DNA of 64,000 nt, from assembly GCF_001578105.1 (NCBI RefSeq), contig NZ_CP014275.1, positions 1,922,001-1,986,000 on the forward strand, read 5' to 3'. This DNA comes from Martelella sp. AD-3. GTDB lineage: Bacteria; Pseudomonadota; Alphaproteobacteria; Rhizobiales; Rhizobiaceae. Within the stretch, counting starts at the first letter, position 1. Each line of letters begins with the position of its first letter. Below, piece by piece: positions 26,251 through 35,621 of the stretch. The notes beneath the pieces were generated by a model. The model searched no databases, had not been told where the DNA came from, and was given only the letters and a program-made list of their open reading frames with translations. The translations under genes and the position numbers were made by a program.

Positions 26251-26251
<1 letters not shown>
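25775..26251 (-). CDS. GNAT family N-acetyltransferase, ElaA-like
   Basis: 158-residue acetyltransferase. LRVDVFVVEQNCSYPELDGKD near the start and RIGRIVVAPSHRGQKLGERLM (the acetyl-CoA loop, R-x-x-G-x-K form) followed by FYAGFGFETVSKEYLEDGIPHIDM match the ElaA-type GNAT subgroup. The frame is open to 26536, but the ATG at 26251 shares one base with the adh stop (TGATG). The acceptor substrate is unknown. It sits in the string between the formaldehyde dehydrogenase and the DUF188 gene. Confidence 0.9.
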
Positions 26252-27378
<1,127 letters not shown>

Positions 27379-27584
27379 CGGTGTCTCTCCACTATCGCCT
27401 TTGTTGTCCGTCAATCTTTGGCATGGTCGCTCCTTGATCCGCAAGCTCAAGTCTGCGTGATCGCGCATTTCTCCCGTCTTCCCGCTCCCTGGCCGCGCGG
27501 ACTGGCACTTTTACCCGGTTTTGGCTATGAAGGGCGACCAGAACCGGAAAATCCGGCATGCCCAACGGGACGGAAAGGCCGACT

Positions 27585-27974
27585 ATGATGGAAGAGGAAC
27601 TTTACGGCGACGATACGCTGGGAGGGCGCCTGCTCGCGGCCCGCGAAAGCGCCGGACTAAGCCTGGCGGAACTTGCCGGACACCTGGGGGTATCGCGCGA
27701 GACGGTGAGGAACTGGGAATGCGACCGCTCGGAGCCGTCGCTGGAAAGGCTTGTCCGGATCGCCGGCCATCTGAATGTCCGCCCGCTCTGGCTGATTTCC
27801 GGCGATGTCGAGAAATCCCTTCCGGGTCACCGGCAGAAGAGCCTCAACCTCAAGGACGTCGTCATCGAAGTCAACCATGTCGGCCATGCGGGGCGCTATC
27901 CCGATGCCATCAAGCGACCGCGCCGGCCCGGGCCGTTCGGCTTTACCGTAACCGGCGGACGGACGCTGCACTGA
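27585..27974 (+). CDS. XRE-family helix-turn-helix regulator
   Basis: 129-residue DNA-binding protein. An XRE/Cro-type helix-turn-helix spans about 15-68 (LLAARESAGLSLAELAGHLGVS, then RETVRNWECDRSEPSLERLVRIAGHL). The C-terminal 50 residues are basic and of no known domain. ATG 27585 with GGAAAGG upstream is preferred; ATG 27558 would add nine residues. It is divergent from the adh operon with 206 bases between, so it might control that operon (inference), and it converges on lipB, whose end is four bases away. Confidence 0.8.
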   Translation: MMEEELYGDDTLGGRLLAARESAGLSLAELAGHLGVSRETVRNWECDRSEPSLERLVRIAGHLNVRPLWLISGDVEKSLPGHRQKSLNLKDVVIEVNHVGHAGRYPDAIKRPRRPGPFGFTVTGGRTLH

Positions 27975-27978
27975 GGTT

Positions 27979-28698
27979 TCAGCGCGCCTCTGCCACTGTT
28001 TCGCCGAAGACCTCCTCGAAGGCCTGCCGCAGACAGATATCGACATCCTCCGTCGTCACCGGCAGGCCGAGGTCGACAAGGCTGGTGACGCCGTATCCCG
28101 AAATGCCGCAGGGAACAATGCCGGCGAAATGCTCGAGATCCGGCTCCACATTGATCGACAGGCCGTGAAAGCTGACCCAGCGGCGCAGTCTGATGCCGAT
28201 GGCCGCGATCTTGTCTTCGGCCGGGGAGCCATCCGGCAGGGGCGGGCGCTCCGGCCGTTTCACCCAGACGCCGACCCGGTCCTCGCGCCGCTCGCCGCGC
28301 ACGTTCATCCTGTCGAGCGTCTTGATGATGGTCTCCTCGATCGCTGCGACGAAGGCCCGGACATCGCGCCGCCGCCGCTTCAGGTCGAGCATCAGATAGG
28401 CGACCCGCTGTCCGGGGCCGTGATAGGTGTATTCGCCGCCGCGTCCGGTCTCGAAGACGGGAAAGCGGTCAGGCGTCAGGAGATCCTGCCGAACCGCGCT
28501 TGTGCCGGCGGTGTAAAGCGGCGGGTGCTCGACCAGCCAGACAAGCTCGTCCGCTTCGCCGCGGGCGATCAGATCGACCTCCCGTTCCATGGTGGCAAGT
28601 GCTTCGGGATAGGGGACAAGCCCCTCCGAAACCCGCCATCTTACCGGCGGCGCGCCGGGCCCGGCATGCATCAGAAAATCGATTTCGCGTCGTTCCAT
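27979..28698 (-). CDS. lipB: Octanoyltransferase (lipoate biosynthesis)
   Basis: Moves octanoate from acyl carrier protein to lipoyl domains such as GcvH. 239 residues. Catalytic C197 in VPCGISGYG and lysine K163 in EDKIAAIG are 34 apart, the same spacing as in the E. coli enzyme; [17 protein letters not shown] is the substrate-loop motif. The frame is open to 28746, but the ATG at 28698 fits the family start. Monocistronic, with the tRNA-Leu gene upstream in the opposite direction. Confidence 0.95.
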   Translation of the reverse strand: MERREIDFLMHAGPGAPPVRWRVSEGLVPYPEALATMEREVDLIARGEADELVWLVEHPPLYTAGTSAVRQDLLTPDRFPVFETGRGGEYTYHGPGQRVAYLMLDLKRRRRDVRAFVAAIEETIIKTLDRMNVRGERREDRVGVWVKRPERPPLPDGSPAEDKIAAIGIRLRRWVSFHGLSINVEPDLEHFAGIVPCGISGYGVTSLVDLGLPVTTEDVDICLRQAFEEVFGETVAEAR

Positions 28699-28892
28699 GG
28701 CTTCGTCCTTCGGCGTTCTCCTTGCAGATTTCACGGCCGGCGGCAAGGCGAAAGGGCGGGCGCAAAAAGTCGGTCCGGGAGCGCCTGAAAGTTTCTCCCG
28801 CCGAAATGAAAAAAAACCGTCACAGACGCTTGTGCGCCGAGAAGGCTTTTGCTACATGCAGCGGCGCCGGCACAAACCGGCCCTACCACGAT

Positions 28893-28977
28893 GCGGTCGT
28901 GGCGGAATTGGTAGACGCGCAGCGTTGAGGTCGCTGTGGGGCAACCCGTGGAAGTTCGAGTCTTCTCGACCGCACCA
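28893..28977 (+). tRNA. tRNA-Leu (GAG)
   Basis: 85-base type II tRNA with encoded CCA. Acceptor arms GCGGTCG and CGACCGC pair fully; the discriminator is A. D-arm TGGCGGAATTGGTAGACGC; anticodon stem CAGCG/CGCTG with loop TTGAGGT (anticodon GAG); long variable arm; T-arm with TTCGAGT. A weak stem GAGAT-TTT-ATCTC with a T-rich tail follows. Such genes are common prophage insertion sites and an integrase gene lies 1.8 kb away, but no second copy of its 3' end was seen in the window. Confidence 0.97.
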
Positions 28978-29278
28978 TTTTGAGATTTTATCTCTTATTT
29001 TTCAGGCATTTGATCCAAATTATGTACCACGCCGGACGAGGCGTGGGGCACATTTGCTCGCAATTGTTCGATCGGTTGCATCCCTGAAGCCAAGAAATGC
29101 TGCTGTCGTGTGGTGCCTGTTCTCAGGTCTAGGGACGTCATCCATAGCGCCACGGCTTGCCCTGTTGATAGAATTCGAGACAGAGGCAGTCCTCTCCGCA
29201 GACCCATTGCGGCAGCAACGCTTCCTCCGTTAATGTCCGTCGATCTCTCCTGTTCTGAACCGCAAAGAGGAGTTGCGC
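28978..29278. other. Noncoding stretch between tRNA-Leu and carotenoid oxygenase gene
   Basis: No supportable gene. The first 25 bases hold a short hairpin with a T-run (28982-29000), probably the tRNA terminator. The rest has lower GC than the housekeeping genes to its left. It is the likely place for one boundary of acquired DNA, but no repeat or site can be named. Confidence 0.4.
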
Positions 29279-30694
29279 ATGGGCCGGAATCGCATCACGG
29301 AATCAATTTCATGGCGTTCGGACAATCCTCACCTGTCGGGCAATTTCGCGCCTATCGGTGCGGAGATCGATGCAACAGGTCTTGAGGTTCTTGAAGGGGC
29401 CATCCCCGTGGATCTGGCGGGCAGCTATATCCGCAACGGGCCTAATCCGCGCTTTGAGCCGACGTCCTACAACTACCCGCTCGAAGGCGATGGCATGCTG
29501 CATGCGATCACCTTCGAAAACGGACAGGTGCGGTATCGCAACAGATATGTGCGCACCCGCAGTTTCGAGATCGAGGACCTGGCTGGACATGCCGTTTTCG
29601 GTGGCCTGATGACCCCATCTCCCGTTGATCCCGCATTGCTTGGACCAGATGATGACCCGGAGAATCCATTCAAGGCTTCGGCCTTTGTCGGCGTGATGCA
29701 GCATGGCGACCACCTCTTGGCGATGGGCGAGGGAGAGCCTGCCTGGGAGATCGGCCCGGAGCTTGAGACACTCGGTCCCTTTACGGCAGGAACCGAGAGG
29801 CCGATCATGATGGGCGCACACAACCGCGTTCATCCCGTGACCGGCGATCTCTTCGCGCTGAATTACGATGTAATGTCGCCAACAGTCACCATTCACCACA
29901 TCGGTCGTGACGGACGACTTCGCCGCAGCCTTGATATCAGGCTTGCGGCCGCCAGCATGATCCATGACTTCGTCCTTACTGAGCGCTATCTGGTTCTTCT
30001 AATCGGCCCGGCCGTCTTCGACATGCAAAAGATGATGGAAGGCGAGTCGTTCATCCAGTGGCGCCCTGAACTCGGGCTGCGAATCGCGGTCATGCCGTTG
30101 GATGGAGGCGAACTGCGCTGGTTCGAAGCCGATGCGTTTTTCGTGTTTCATTTTGCAAACGGCTTCGAACGCGGAAACGAGATCGTCGTTGACTACGTGA
30201 AGCATCAGAAGCTCTATTTCGGTTACGGTGAACGCAACACAGAGCCGCCGCGACTGCACCGTCTCGTGCTCAACACGTCGACCGGAAAGATCCGCGAGCA
30301 AAGCTGGTTTGACAAGGTGGTGGAGTTTCCGCGCATCGATGAGCGGCGGTCTTCGGTGTCGAGCCGCTATATCTTTGCGCCGACGCTCACCGAGACGCTG
30401 ACCGGCGGCAATGGCGCATCCGCCACATTCAACTGCCTGCTACGGGTTGATACCGAAACCGGCGACATTTCCGCCCACGACTTCGGCAACCGGATTGCCG
30501 GAGAAGCTGTCTTCATTCCGAGAGGGCAAGGCGAAACTGCTGGCTGGCTCGCCACCTATCTCTATGATCCGGAAAAGGGGTCAAGTGAGTTCGTTTTGCT
30601 CGATGCGGACAGGATCTCAGAGGCGCCGGTGCTGCGTCTGGGGCTCCCACAACGCGTGCCGCAAGGTTTGCACGGCACCTGGGTGCCAGCCTGA
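29279..30694 (+). CDS. Carotenoid oxygenase family protein (RPE65-like)
   Basis: Iron-dependent dioxygenase family that cleaves carotenoids, apocarotenoids or stilbene-like double bonds. About 471 residues. The four iron histidines are visible: H181 (GAHNRVHP), H229 (MIHDFVL), H291 (FHFANGFE) and H465 (LHGTW) near the C-terminus. SYIRNGPNPRFEP and YPLEGDGMLHA are N-terminal family motifs. The ATG at 29279 has GAGGAG seven bases upstream. No signal peptide. No carotenoid biosynthesis gene is in the window, so the substrate is open; lignostilbene-type aromatics are an alternative. It lies alone between tRNA-Leu and the integrase and may be cargo of the element. Confidence 0.92.
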   Translation: MGRNRITESISWRSDNPHLSGNFAPIGAEIDATGLEVLEGAIPVDLAGSYIRNGPNPRFEPTSYNYPLEGDGMLHAITFENGQVRYRNRYVRTRSFEIEDLAGHAVFGGLMTPSPVDPALLGPDDDPENPFKASAFVGVMQHGDHLLAMGEGEPAWEIGPELETLGPFTAGTERPIMMGAHNRVHPVTGDLFALNYDVMSPTVTIHHIGRDGRLRRSLDIRLAAASMIHDFVLTERYLVLLIGPAVFDMQKMMEGESFIQWRPELGLRIAVMPLDGGELRWFEADAFFVFHFANGFERGNEIVVDYVKHQKLYFGYGERNTEPPRLHRLVLNTSTGKIREQSWFDKVVEFPRIDERRSSVSSRYIFAPTLTETLTGGNGASATFNCLLRVDTETGDISAHDFGNRIAGEAVFIPRGQGETAGWLATYLYDPEKGSSEFVLLDADRISEAPVLRLGLPQRVPQGLHGTWVPA

Positions 30695-30792
30695 ATTGAA
30701 CTATGGCTTCTGCCGATTGTTTCGATTCTAGTGACGGCTTTCCGTCGAAATGAAGATATTTGGCCGCGTGGCTATCATGCAGGTGAAAGGTA

Positions 30793-31875
30793 TTATTTCC
30801 AGGCGTGTGACACATCGATGCGGTCCATGGCGCCGAGCGCAAGTTTCCAGCGCTCGACGCGCCGCGTGTAGACTTCGCTTGTTCTGGCTTCGGAATGACC
30901 AAGGATTGCCATGATCTCGTACTGGCTGCAGCCGAGTTCAGCGAGCAGTTCCGCCAAGCCCTTTCTGACGCCATGAGCGGACAGGTGCCCAAGGTTTGCA
31001 TCTCCGCACCAGCGTTTGAACATCGAGGACAAGCTGTCGCCGCTTGCAAATGGTCTGTTCCCACGACCGACGACATATGTTTTCCCCTTGTGCTCCGAAG
31101 CTCGGATCGCTTCCTTCAGCGGAGGAAGCAGAGGAATGGTGACTTCTGTCGACCCTTTCTTCCGAGGCCTCCAGCGAAGCGCTTCGACTCCGTCTATCAT
31201 GCATTCATGGCTATAGCCCAAGATCGTCAGGTCTTCGATACGGCAACCGGTCCAGAGCAAGACTGACATGGCGACATGGGCTTTTGTGCCCGGTCGATGA
31301 TGGGCCAGAAAGGTGCGTACATCCTCAGCCTTCCAAGGTGTGGCTCCGTTGCCCTTCTTGTAGATCTTGTCGATCCCTCTTGCCGGGTTCTGAGCGATGT
31401 AGCGGCGCTTGATTGCCCAGTCATACATGACGGCGACCGCTTCGATAAAGGCGTCGGCCTGGGCCGGCGAAGCGCTCATTGCGTCTTGGAATGTTATCAG
31501 CTTCTCGGTCGGGATGAGCATCACCCTGTCAGGTTTTTTTAGCAGTCTGGAAAGAAGGTTCTTCTTCTTTTTCAGGGTCTTCGCGCTGGTTGTTCCAGCG
31601 CTCACTCGTTTCTCGAGGTACTCGAAATAGCTGTTGATGAGCCACCCGATTGACCTTGGCTTAGCATAGTCTGACGCCTTGCGGAGTGGCTCTGGTTTGT
31701 CACCGCGGCGAGCAGCCAGATATTGCCTCTGGAAATCTTCGTCGCCCGGGCCGCAATGGATACGAATCTTCTGCTTCGGTCTTCCTTCAGGTCTTACGCG
31801 CCAGCGAAAATTGCCGGAAGGAAGGGCCTCGCGGATCAAGCCCGGATACTCGACTTTCATCTTCTTCGCTACCAT
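30793..31875 (-). CDS. Phage-type tyrosine recombinase (integrase)
   Basis: Site-specific recombinase of 360 residues. The C-terminal catalytic domain has R212 (TGCRIEDL), H301 and R304 (HGVRK), H327 (GHSEA) and the nucleophile Y336 (SEVYTRR), all in family spacing. An N-terminal SAM-like core-binding domain lies around 75-165. It ends the leftward phage operon and lies at the left edge of the phage genes, as is usual next to an attachment site. It overlaps the small upstream gene by seven bases. Confidence 0.93.
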   Translation of the reverse strand: MVAKKMKVEYPGLIREALPSGNFRWRVRPEGRPKQKIRIHCGPGDEDFQRQYLAARRGDKPEPLRKASDYAKPRSIGWLINSYFEYLEKRVSAGTTSAKTLKKKKNLLSRLLKKPDRVMLIPTEKLITFQDAMSASPAQADAFIEAVAVMYDWAIKRRYIAQNPARGIDKIYKKGNGATPWKAEDVRTFLAHHRPGTKAHVAMSVLLWTGCRIEDLTILGYSHECMIDGVEALRWRPRKKGSTEVTIPLLPPLKEAIRASEHKGKTYVVGRGNRPFASGDSLSSMFKRWCGDANLGHLSAHGVRKGLAELLAELGCSQYEIMAILGHSEARTSEVYTRRVERWKLALGAMDRIDVSHAWK

Positions 31876-32078
31876 TGTTCGAGATCTTCATCATCAGGTG
31901 AGGGGGCATCTTGCGCGACGCCTGCAAAATGGATCTCATACTCCCCACCCAGTACATTCAATCGTTCCACGGTAAATCCGGCCGCTCTCGCGGCGAGAAG
32001 GGCCTTGCGCAGGCCACTCTCAGTCGCGCGGAGTCGACGTGTGGGTTTTGTGGTTTCTACGTTTTCCGTCATCGTCAT
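31869..32078 (-). CDS. Small phage protein, possible excisionase-position gene
   Basis: 69-residue protein, not recognised. Basic N-terminal half (PTRRLRATESGLRKALLAARAAGF) that could form helices, acidic C-terminus (PSPDDEDLEQW). The ATG at 32078 overlaps the preceding stop as ATGA and has GGAGA nine bases upstream; a GTG at 32093 is an alternative. It is directly upstream of the integrase and overlaps it by seven bases, the usual place of an excisionase or directionality factor; that role is only positional inference. Confidence 0.6.
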   Translation of the reverse strand: MTMTENVETTKPTRRLRATESGLRKALLAARAAGFTVERLNVLGGEYEIHFAGVAQDAPSPDDEDLEQW

Positions 32079-32668
32079 TTTCGTTGTCTCCACGTTTCGA
32101 ATTCACGCGCCATTCGCCGCCATCGCGACGCTGCGTCGGGATCTGAGTTGAGGGCAGCACGGCTGTTTATCGCTAGGGCGGATCTCACGCGCGTGGCAGC
32201 CATCTGTTCTGTGGCAGGGCGCGGCAGATCGTGTCTTTCAATCAAAAACTGTCTAAAGGCAGGGTTGGCGCATTTCATGGCGCACTCGGCGGCATAGTCC
32301 TTTGAGGGCTTGCCGCCTTTTGTTTCCAGTTCTTGCCGCAGCTGCTCAATCTCGCGGCGCCGTTGCGCATCACGACGGGCAGCTGCATCCAGCATGCCGA
32401 TCAGGTCAGCCGGGATGTCGATATGCTGGCGGATTAGTTCGCGGTTGTCTGCCGGGCAGGATGGTGGAATCGAGCAGATGATTTCCGGCTCTTCCGGACC
32501 GGATATCTCCAGATGCATGGCTTCATTGTCGACCATTACGTCAGCGAGCGGCGCGGCGCTGGTAATCAACGCACGATAGCTTTCCAAGCGCTCCCGTGCG
32601 GACGCTTGCTTGCTCATGTACAGCCTTGGGTGGGCGCTGCGCGAAAGAAGGTGGATATGGGAGTTCAT
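32075..32668 (-). CDS. Phage hypothetical protein
   Basis: 197-residue soluble protein, not recognised. The middle (about 85-125, AARRDAQRRREIEQLRQELETKGGK) is predicted coiled coil; the N-terminal third is of mixed composition and the C-terminus is basic and aromatic. It overlaps both neighbours as ATGA and so belongs to the leftward integrase operon. A later ATG at 32617 is possible. Confidence 0.6.
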   Translation of the reverse strand: MNSHIHLLSRSAHPRLYMSKQASARERLESYRALITSAAPLADVMVDNEAMHLEISGPEEPEIICSIPPSCPADNRELIRQHIDIPADLIGMLDAAARRDAQRRREIEQLRQELETKGGKPSKDYAAECAMKCANPAFRQFLIERHDLPRPATEQMAATRVRSALAINSRAALNSDPDAASRWRRMAREFETWRQRK

Positions 32669-33045
32669 GCTTCGTCGCCATTCTGAGCGTCGATAGCCGA
32701 AAGTATCCGAGACACCATTCCGTGCTTGCCAAGGGTGTCATCGAAGCGGCGCCAGCGAAGGTCGTCCGGATCGAATAGTGCGTCAAATGTTCGTTCTGAA
32801 GGGTCGAGGTCAGCGGGCAGAAAACCGCCATTTGGAAGGGGCGGTATCTCGCTAAAGCGGGTCTCGGATGTTTTTGCAGGATCAATTCCAGTAGGTGAGA
32901 TCAGGCCGCCGGGCTTTAGCTTCGCGTATTCGAAGAACTCGGGTTCTTCGATCTCGTCGACGACATCCCAGATCTGATCCAGACTGCCCCAGACGATGCC
33001 ATGTAGTTTCTTGGTTTCTGATGCCCTGATCAGATAGACGCTCAT
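32665..33045 (-). CDS. Phage hypothetical protein
   Basis: 126-residue acidic protein, not recognised. It starts MSVYLIRASETKKLHGIVWGS, reminiscent of small phage proteins that begin with a beta-hairpin; the rest is rich in D, E and P. The ATG at 33045 with GGAGG upstream is preferred over 33057. Overlaps the next gene as ATGA. Part of the leftward operon. Confidence 0.6.
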   Translation of the reverse strand: MSVYLIRASETKKLHGIVWGSLDQIWDVVDEIEEPEFFEYAKLKPGGLISPTGIDPAKTSETRFSEIPPLPNGGFLPADLDPSERTFDALFDPDDLRWRRFDDTLGKHGMVSRILSAIDAQNGDEA

Positions 33046-33078
33046 TGCAGCCTCCATTCGCTATGCTGGCAGTCGTGT

Positions 33079-33309
33079 TCAGTTGCCAAGGATGGAGATC
33101 GCCAGAACGGCGGTGATGCTCATGCCGCAGCAGAGGCCGACGACAAAGCCGAGCCATGATGCCGCACGCTGGCCTGCCGCTTGGAGAGTTTTGACTTCGG
33201 AATTCAAAGGATAGGGTAGGTTGGCGTTTGAAGATGAAGATTTGTCAATCAACCATCCTCTATTGCAGGGAGCATTTGTAACAGTCTTGCAAATGGTGAG
33301 CGGCTTCAT
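33079..33309 (-). CDS. Small phage protein with one C-terminal membrane segment
   Basis: 76 residues from the ATG at 33309, which has GGGAAGGAAC seven bases upstream. Two cysteines lie early (TICKTVTNAPC); the last 25 residues are strongly hydrophobic (WLGFVVGLCCGMSITAVLAISI), a single tail anchor. Function unknown. It is the first gene after the AT-rich control region at 33399-33421 and probably starts the leftward operon. Confidence 0.5.
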   Translation of the reverse strand: MKPLTICKTVTNAPCNRGWLIDKSSSSNANLPYPLNSEVKTLQAAGQRAASWLGFVVGLCCGMSITAVLAISILGN

Positions 33310-33398
33310 AATTGTTCCTTCCCTTCGCTGAGCGGTGAAGCACACGCCAACGGGTCCGATAACGGAAGGATGCAACACGCATATATATGCTGTCAAAT

Positions 33399-33421
33399 AA
33401 AATATGCTTATTGCATATTTT
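33399..33421. promoter_or_regulatory. Palindromic operator-like site ahead of the leftward operon
   Basis: AAAATATGC-TTATT-GCATATTTT is a perfect 9-bp inverted repeat with a five-base centre, in the most AT-rich part of the region. A second short palindrome GCATATATATGC lies at 33379-33390. The half-site TTGCATA recurs near the repressor start (34144-34152). Probably binds the CI-like repressor or hosts the leftward promoter (inference). Confidence 0.5.
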
Positions 33422-33519
33422 TTGATAATTGATAACGCTCTTATGGAGGATGCGCGGTAAAGCGAGGGCCTGACAATGACAAAGTTACATACCTCTGAAG
33501 AGGCGTTCTGCGGGTCTGG

Positions 33520-34143
33520 CTAGCCGGGGAAGTCGTATAGCGTTCGCCGAACGCGGCCGATGATTGTAAGCGGAGAACGCGGATAGATAGCCTTATGGTC
33601 CCGATTTGTGGATTCCGGTTCAAGACGCTCAGGATCTTTGCGGTATCGCTTGTATGTAGCTTCCCCGTCGTCCGTGGTGACAACATAAAAGGCACCGTCA
33701 ACGGCTTCACGCTCGCTTCGGTTTACAAAGATCAGTGAGCCCGGAGGGGAGAAGAGGTCCATGGAGTCTCCCTGCACACGTAGAGCAATCCAGTCACCGT
33801 GCGGCAGGCCACCAGCGGGAATTGTCACAAACTCATCGGATTCGACGTAGCCGTTTGGAGGGCTAAGTTTTCCTGCTTGGGTAAATGAAACAATTGGAAC
33901 CGTCGGACCGGGCCCATCACCTTCGCCGGTTAAGAGCCACCCTTCGCTTACGCGAAATGCTTTTGCATATTTTGCTGCTGCTCGACCGATACCCCTGATG
34001 CCTTGTTCGTGCTGCTTATAGGTTGGGTACGACCAGCCAAAATAGTCCACCGCTGCTTTGGCGGAGCGAAAGCCTCGTTTTTTACGGGCCGTTTCTAGTC
34101 GAATGGCCGCATCGGGTCGCAGGTCTGGATCCATGATGTGCAT
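33520..34143 (-). CDS. CI/LexA-like phage repressor, HTH plus S24 peptidase
   Basis: Immunity repressor of about 207 residues. The N-terminal part (about 8-60) is an XRE-like DNA-binding domain (RLETARKKRGFRSAKAAVDYFGWSYPTYKQHEQGIRG). The C-terminal S24 peptidase domain has the catalytic serine in VQGDSMDLFSPPG and lysine in EATYKRYRK, so RecA-stimulated self-cleavage on DNA damage is expected. Starts at 34143 and 34134 are both possible and lack a clear ribosome site; a near-leaderless message, as for lambda cI, would explain this. It lies back to back with the rightward early promoter. Confidence 0.88.
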   Translation of the reverse strand: MHIMDPDLRPDAAIRLETARKKRGFRSAKAAVDYFGWSYPTYKQHEQGIRGIGRAAAKYAKAFRVSEGWLLTGEGDGPGPTVPIVSFTQAGKLSPPNGYVESDEFVTIPAGGLPHGDWIALRVQGDSMDLFSPPGSLIFVNRSEREAVDGAFYVVTTDDGEATYKRYRKDPERLEPESTNRDHKAIYPRSPLTIIGRVRRTLYDFPG

Positions 34144-34211
34144 TTTGCATAATCTATAGATGCGTTTCGACTTGACTGGTGTAGATGCGTTATGCATACA
34201 ATGCGTTATGG
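34144..34211. promoter_or_regulatory. Divergent immunity control region with repeated ATGCGTT sites
   Basis: Three direct copies of ATGCGTT (34160-34166, 34185-34191, 34201-34207) lie between the repressor gene and the rightward operon; the middle one is part of ATGCGTTATGCAT. TTGACT (34172-34177) and TACAAT (34197-34202) give a rightward promoter candidate with a long 19-base spacer, overlapped by the repeats. On the other strand TATAGA near 34160 could be the repressor's -10. Layout fits operators between PR and PRM of a lambdoid phage; by eye only. Confidence 0.55.
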
Positions 34212-34827
34212 AAAGTGCTCTTAATGCAAATCAGACCCGGAGACTACGAGATTGGGTGCGAGTCATTTCGATCGATCACACCGATGTTGATATCGCCACG
34301 GATTTGCGGAGCAGCAATTCTGGCCTTCGATCATTAGGCAGCAAGCCGAAAGGGTTTTGTTTTTTCGAAATAGGTGGCTCTCCCATGACCCTGGAGCCTT
34401 CCTCCCCATCCCCCCAATCCGCGTGTGCCCAAAGTTCCGCGCGGACACCTTGCCGGCTTTGTTCCGGTCATGCCGTGCCAATGTCCTTGCGTCAGGCACG
34501 GCTTTTCCTTCTCCCTCTCATCCCATTCCGCGCGCGCCGAGGCACACCTCCCGCGGGCCTTTGCCGCGCGCGACGCGCGGCCGGTCTTCGGGCTGGCTTG
34601 TGCCGGGTGCGCCGGGGCAGGGCTTGTGGGAGCCTGCTCCGGCGCTGCGGTGATGTGCGGTCGCAGGCTGCGGCCCTTCTTTCATCCTGTCTTTCCCGAC
34701 TGCGCCCGCCCTAGCGGCTCTGTTCGACTGATCCGACCCTAAACCGCGATCCATCGTCCCGCCATGGGAAACGACGCCGGGCCTTTCCCGGCGCGACTGT
34801 CTTTTTGTGTCTTCGAAAGGGAGAGAC
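34212..34827. other. GC-rich leader of the phage early operon without a clear gene
   Basis: About 600 bases where no frame is convincing. One frame runs open from 34208 to 34714, but beyond the first 40 residues it is an Arg/Ala/Cys-rich string typical of chance GC-rich reading. The expected position is that of cro or an antiterminator, so a small undetected regulator at 34208 is possible. The stretch ends in a terminator-like stem at 34775-34793. Confidence 0.4.
34775..34805 (+). terminator. Terminator-like stem before the phage early genes
   Basis: CGCCGGG-CCTTT-CCCGGCG is a perfect 7-bp stem with a C-rich loop, followed by CGACTGTCTTTTT. It lies 35 bases before the CII-like gene. It could stop transcription from the immunity promoter unless an antitermination event occurs (inference). 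Confidence 0.5.
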
Positions 34828-35331
34828 ATGGCCGAAGAACCTGCAATCGATCCGTTCATCCTCGCCATCCGCTGTGCCCAGCGTGACCTGATCCGCCGGG
34901 CCGGCGGGATTGAGCGCGTGGCCCTGATCACCAGCCGTTCAACCAGTGCCGTCGGCCGCTGGAACGGCAAGCGCGAGACCGACATCATGCCGATCCCCGT
35001 GGTGCGCATATTGGAAGAGGATACCGATGCGCCTCTGGTGACAGCGGCAATGGCGTCTGTGACCGGACGCAGGCTTTCCGGTTCGGGAGAGCGGCGTGAA
35101 CGCGCGCTGTCGCTGATCCAGTGCCTTGCCGGTGATCAGGCGAGTGAAAGCGATCTGACCGGCACCATTCTGGAGGCGCTGTCGGATGGCCATGTGACGC
35201 CAACGGAAGCCCGGCTTTGCCTGGAGAAGCTTGCCGACAAGGAAGTCAGCCATGACCGGCTGAAGCGCTGCCTGATCGATGCGATTGCCGGCGGCGGTCT
35301 GGATGTTCTCAAGGGGAGGGCAGCACGATGA
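34828..35331 (+). CDS. Phage regulatory protein, CII-like (putative)
   Basis: 167-residue protein. Residues about 8-50 (AIRCAQRDLIRRAGGIERVALITSRSTSAVGRW) look like a helix-turn-helix of the type seen in phage CII/CP76-like regulators that pair chance ploidy-like 'sample' domains; the C-terminal 80 residues are helical and of unknown role. The ATG at 34828 has GGGAGAG upstream. First gene of the rightward early operon; its stop overlaps the next start as ATGA. The regulatory call is tentative. Confidence 0.6.
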   Translation: MAEEPAIDPFILAIRCAQRDLIRRAGGIERVALITSRSTSAVGRWNGKRETDIMPIPVVRILEEDTDAPLVTAAMASVTGRRLSGSGERRERALSLIQCLAGDQASESDLTGTILEALSDGHVTPTEARLCLEKLADKEVSHDRLKRCLIDAIAGGGLDVLKGRAAR

Positions 35332-35549
35332 AGGGCGCCTTTCCCTTTGCCGAAGCACCCTCACACCGGTTGATGTCAGGCGAGATCAGACCGCGGCCGG
35401 ATGCCTGGCAGCCAGTCCGTGATTCTCAGACCATCCGGATCCTCCAGACCATCGATCCCGAACAACTGAGCGAAGACGAGATGGATGCGCTGTGCATGGA
35501 GGCTGTCGAGGCGGCGGTCGACTGGCGGCGAAAGCCAAGGTTCAGCTGA
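35328..35549 (+). CDS. Small phage hypothetical protein
   Basis: 73-residue protein, not recognised; acidic helix in the C-terminal half (DPEQLSEDEMDALCMEAVEAAVDW). It starts within the stop of the CII-like gene (ATGA) and has no membrane segment. Part of the early operon. Confidence 0.6.
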   Translation: MKGAFPFAEAPSHRLMSGEIRPRPDAWQPVRDSQTIRILQTIDPEQLSEDEMDALCMEAVEAAVDWRRKPRFS

Positions 35550-35621
35550 TCGTTCCGCTCGGGTGTCCCGCCGCTTGTTTTGGCAGACGGGCGGGCATCC
35601 CGAACGGAACGGAGAGGCTGG

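Noticed and set aside
34425..34742. 105-codon frame in the phage leader
   Set aside because: No ribosome site, Ala/Arg/Cys-rich, overlaps other equally poor frames; treated as noncoding.
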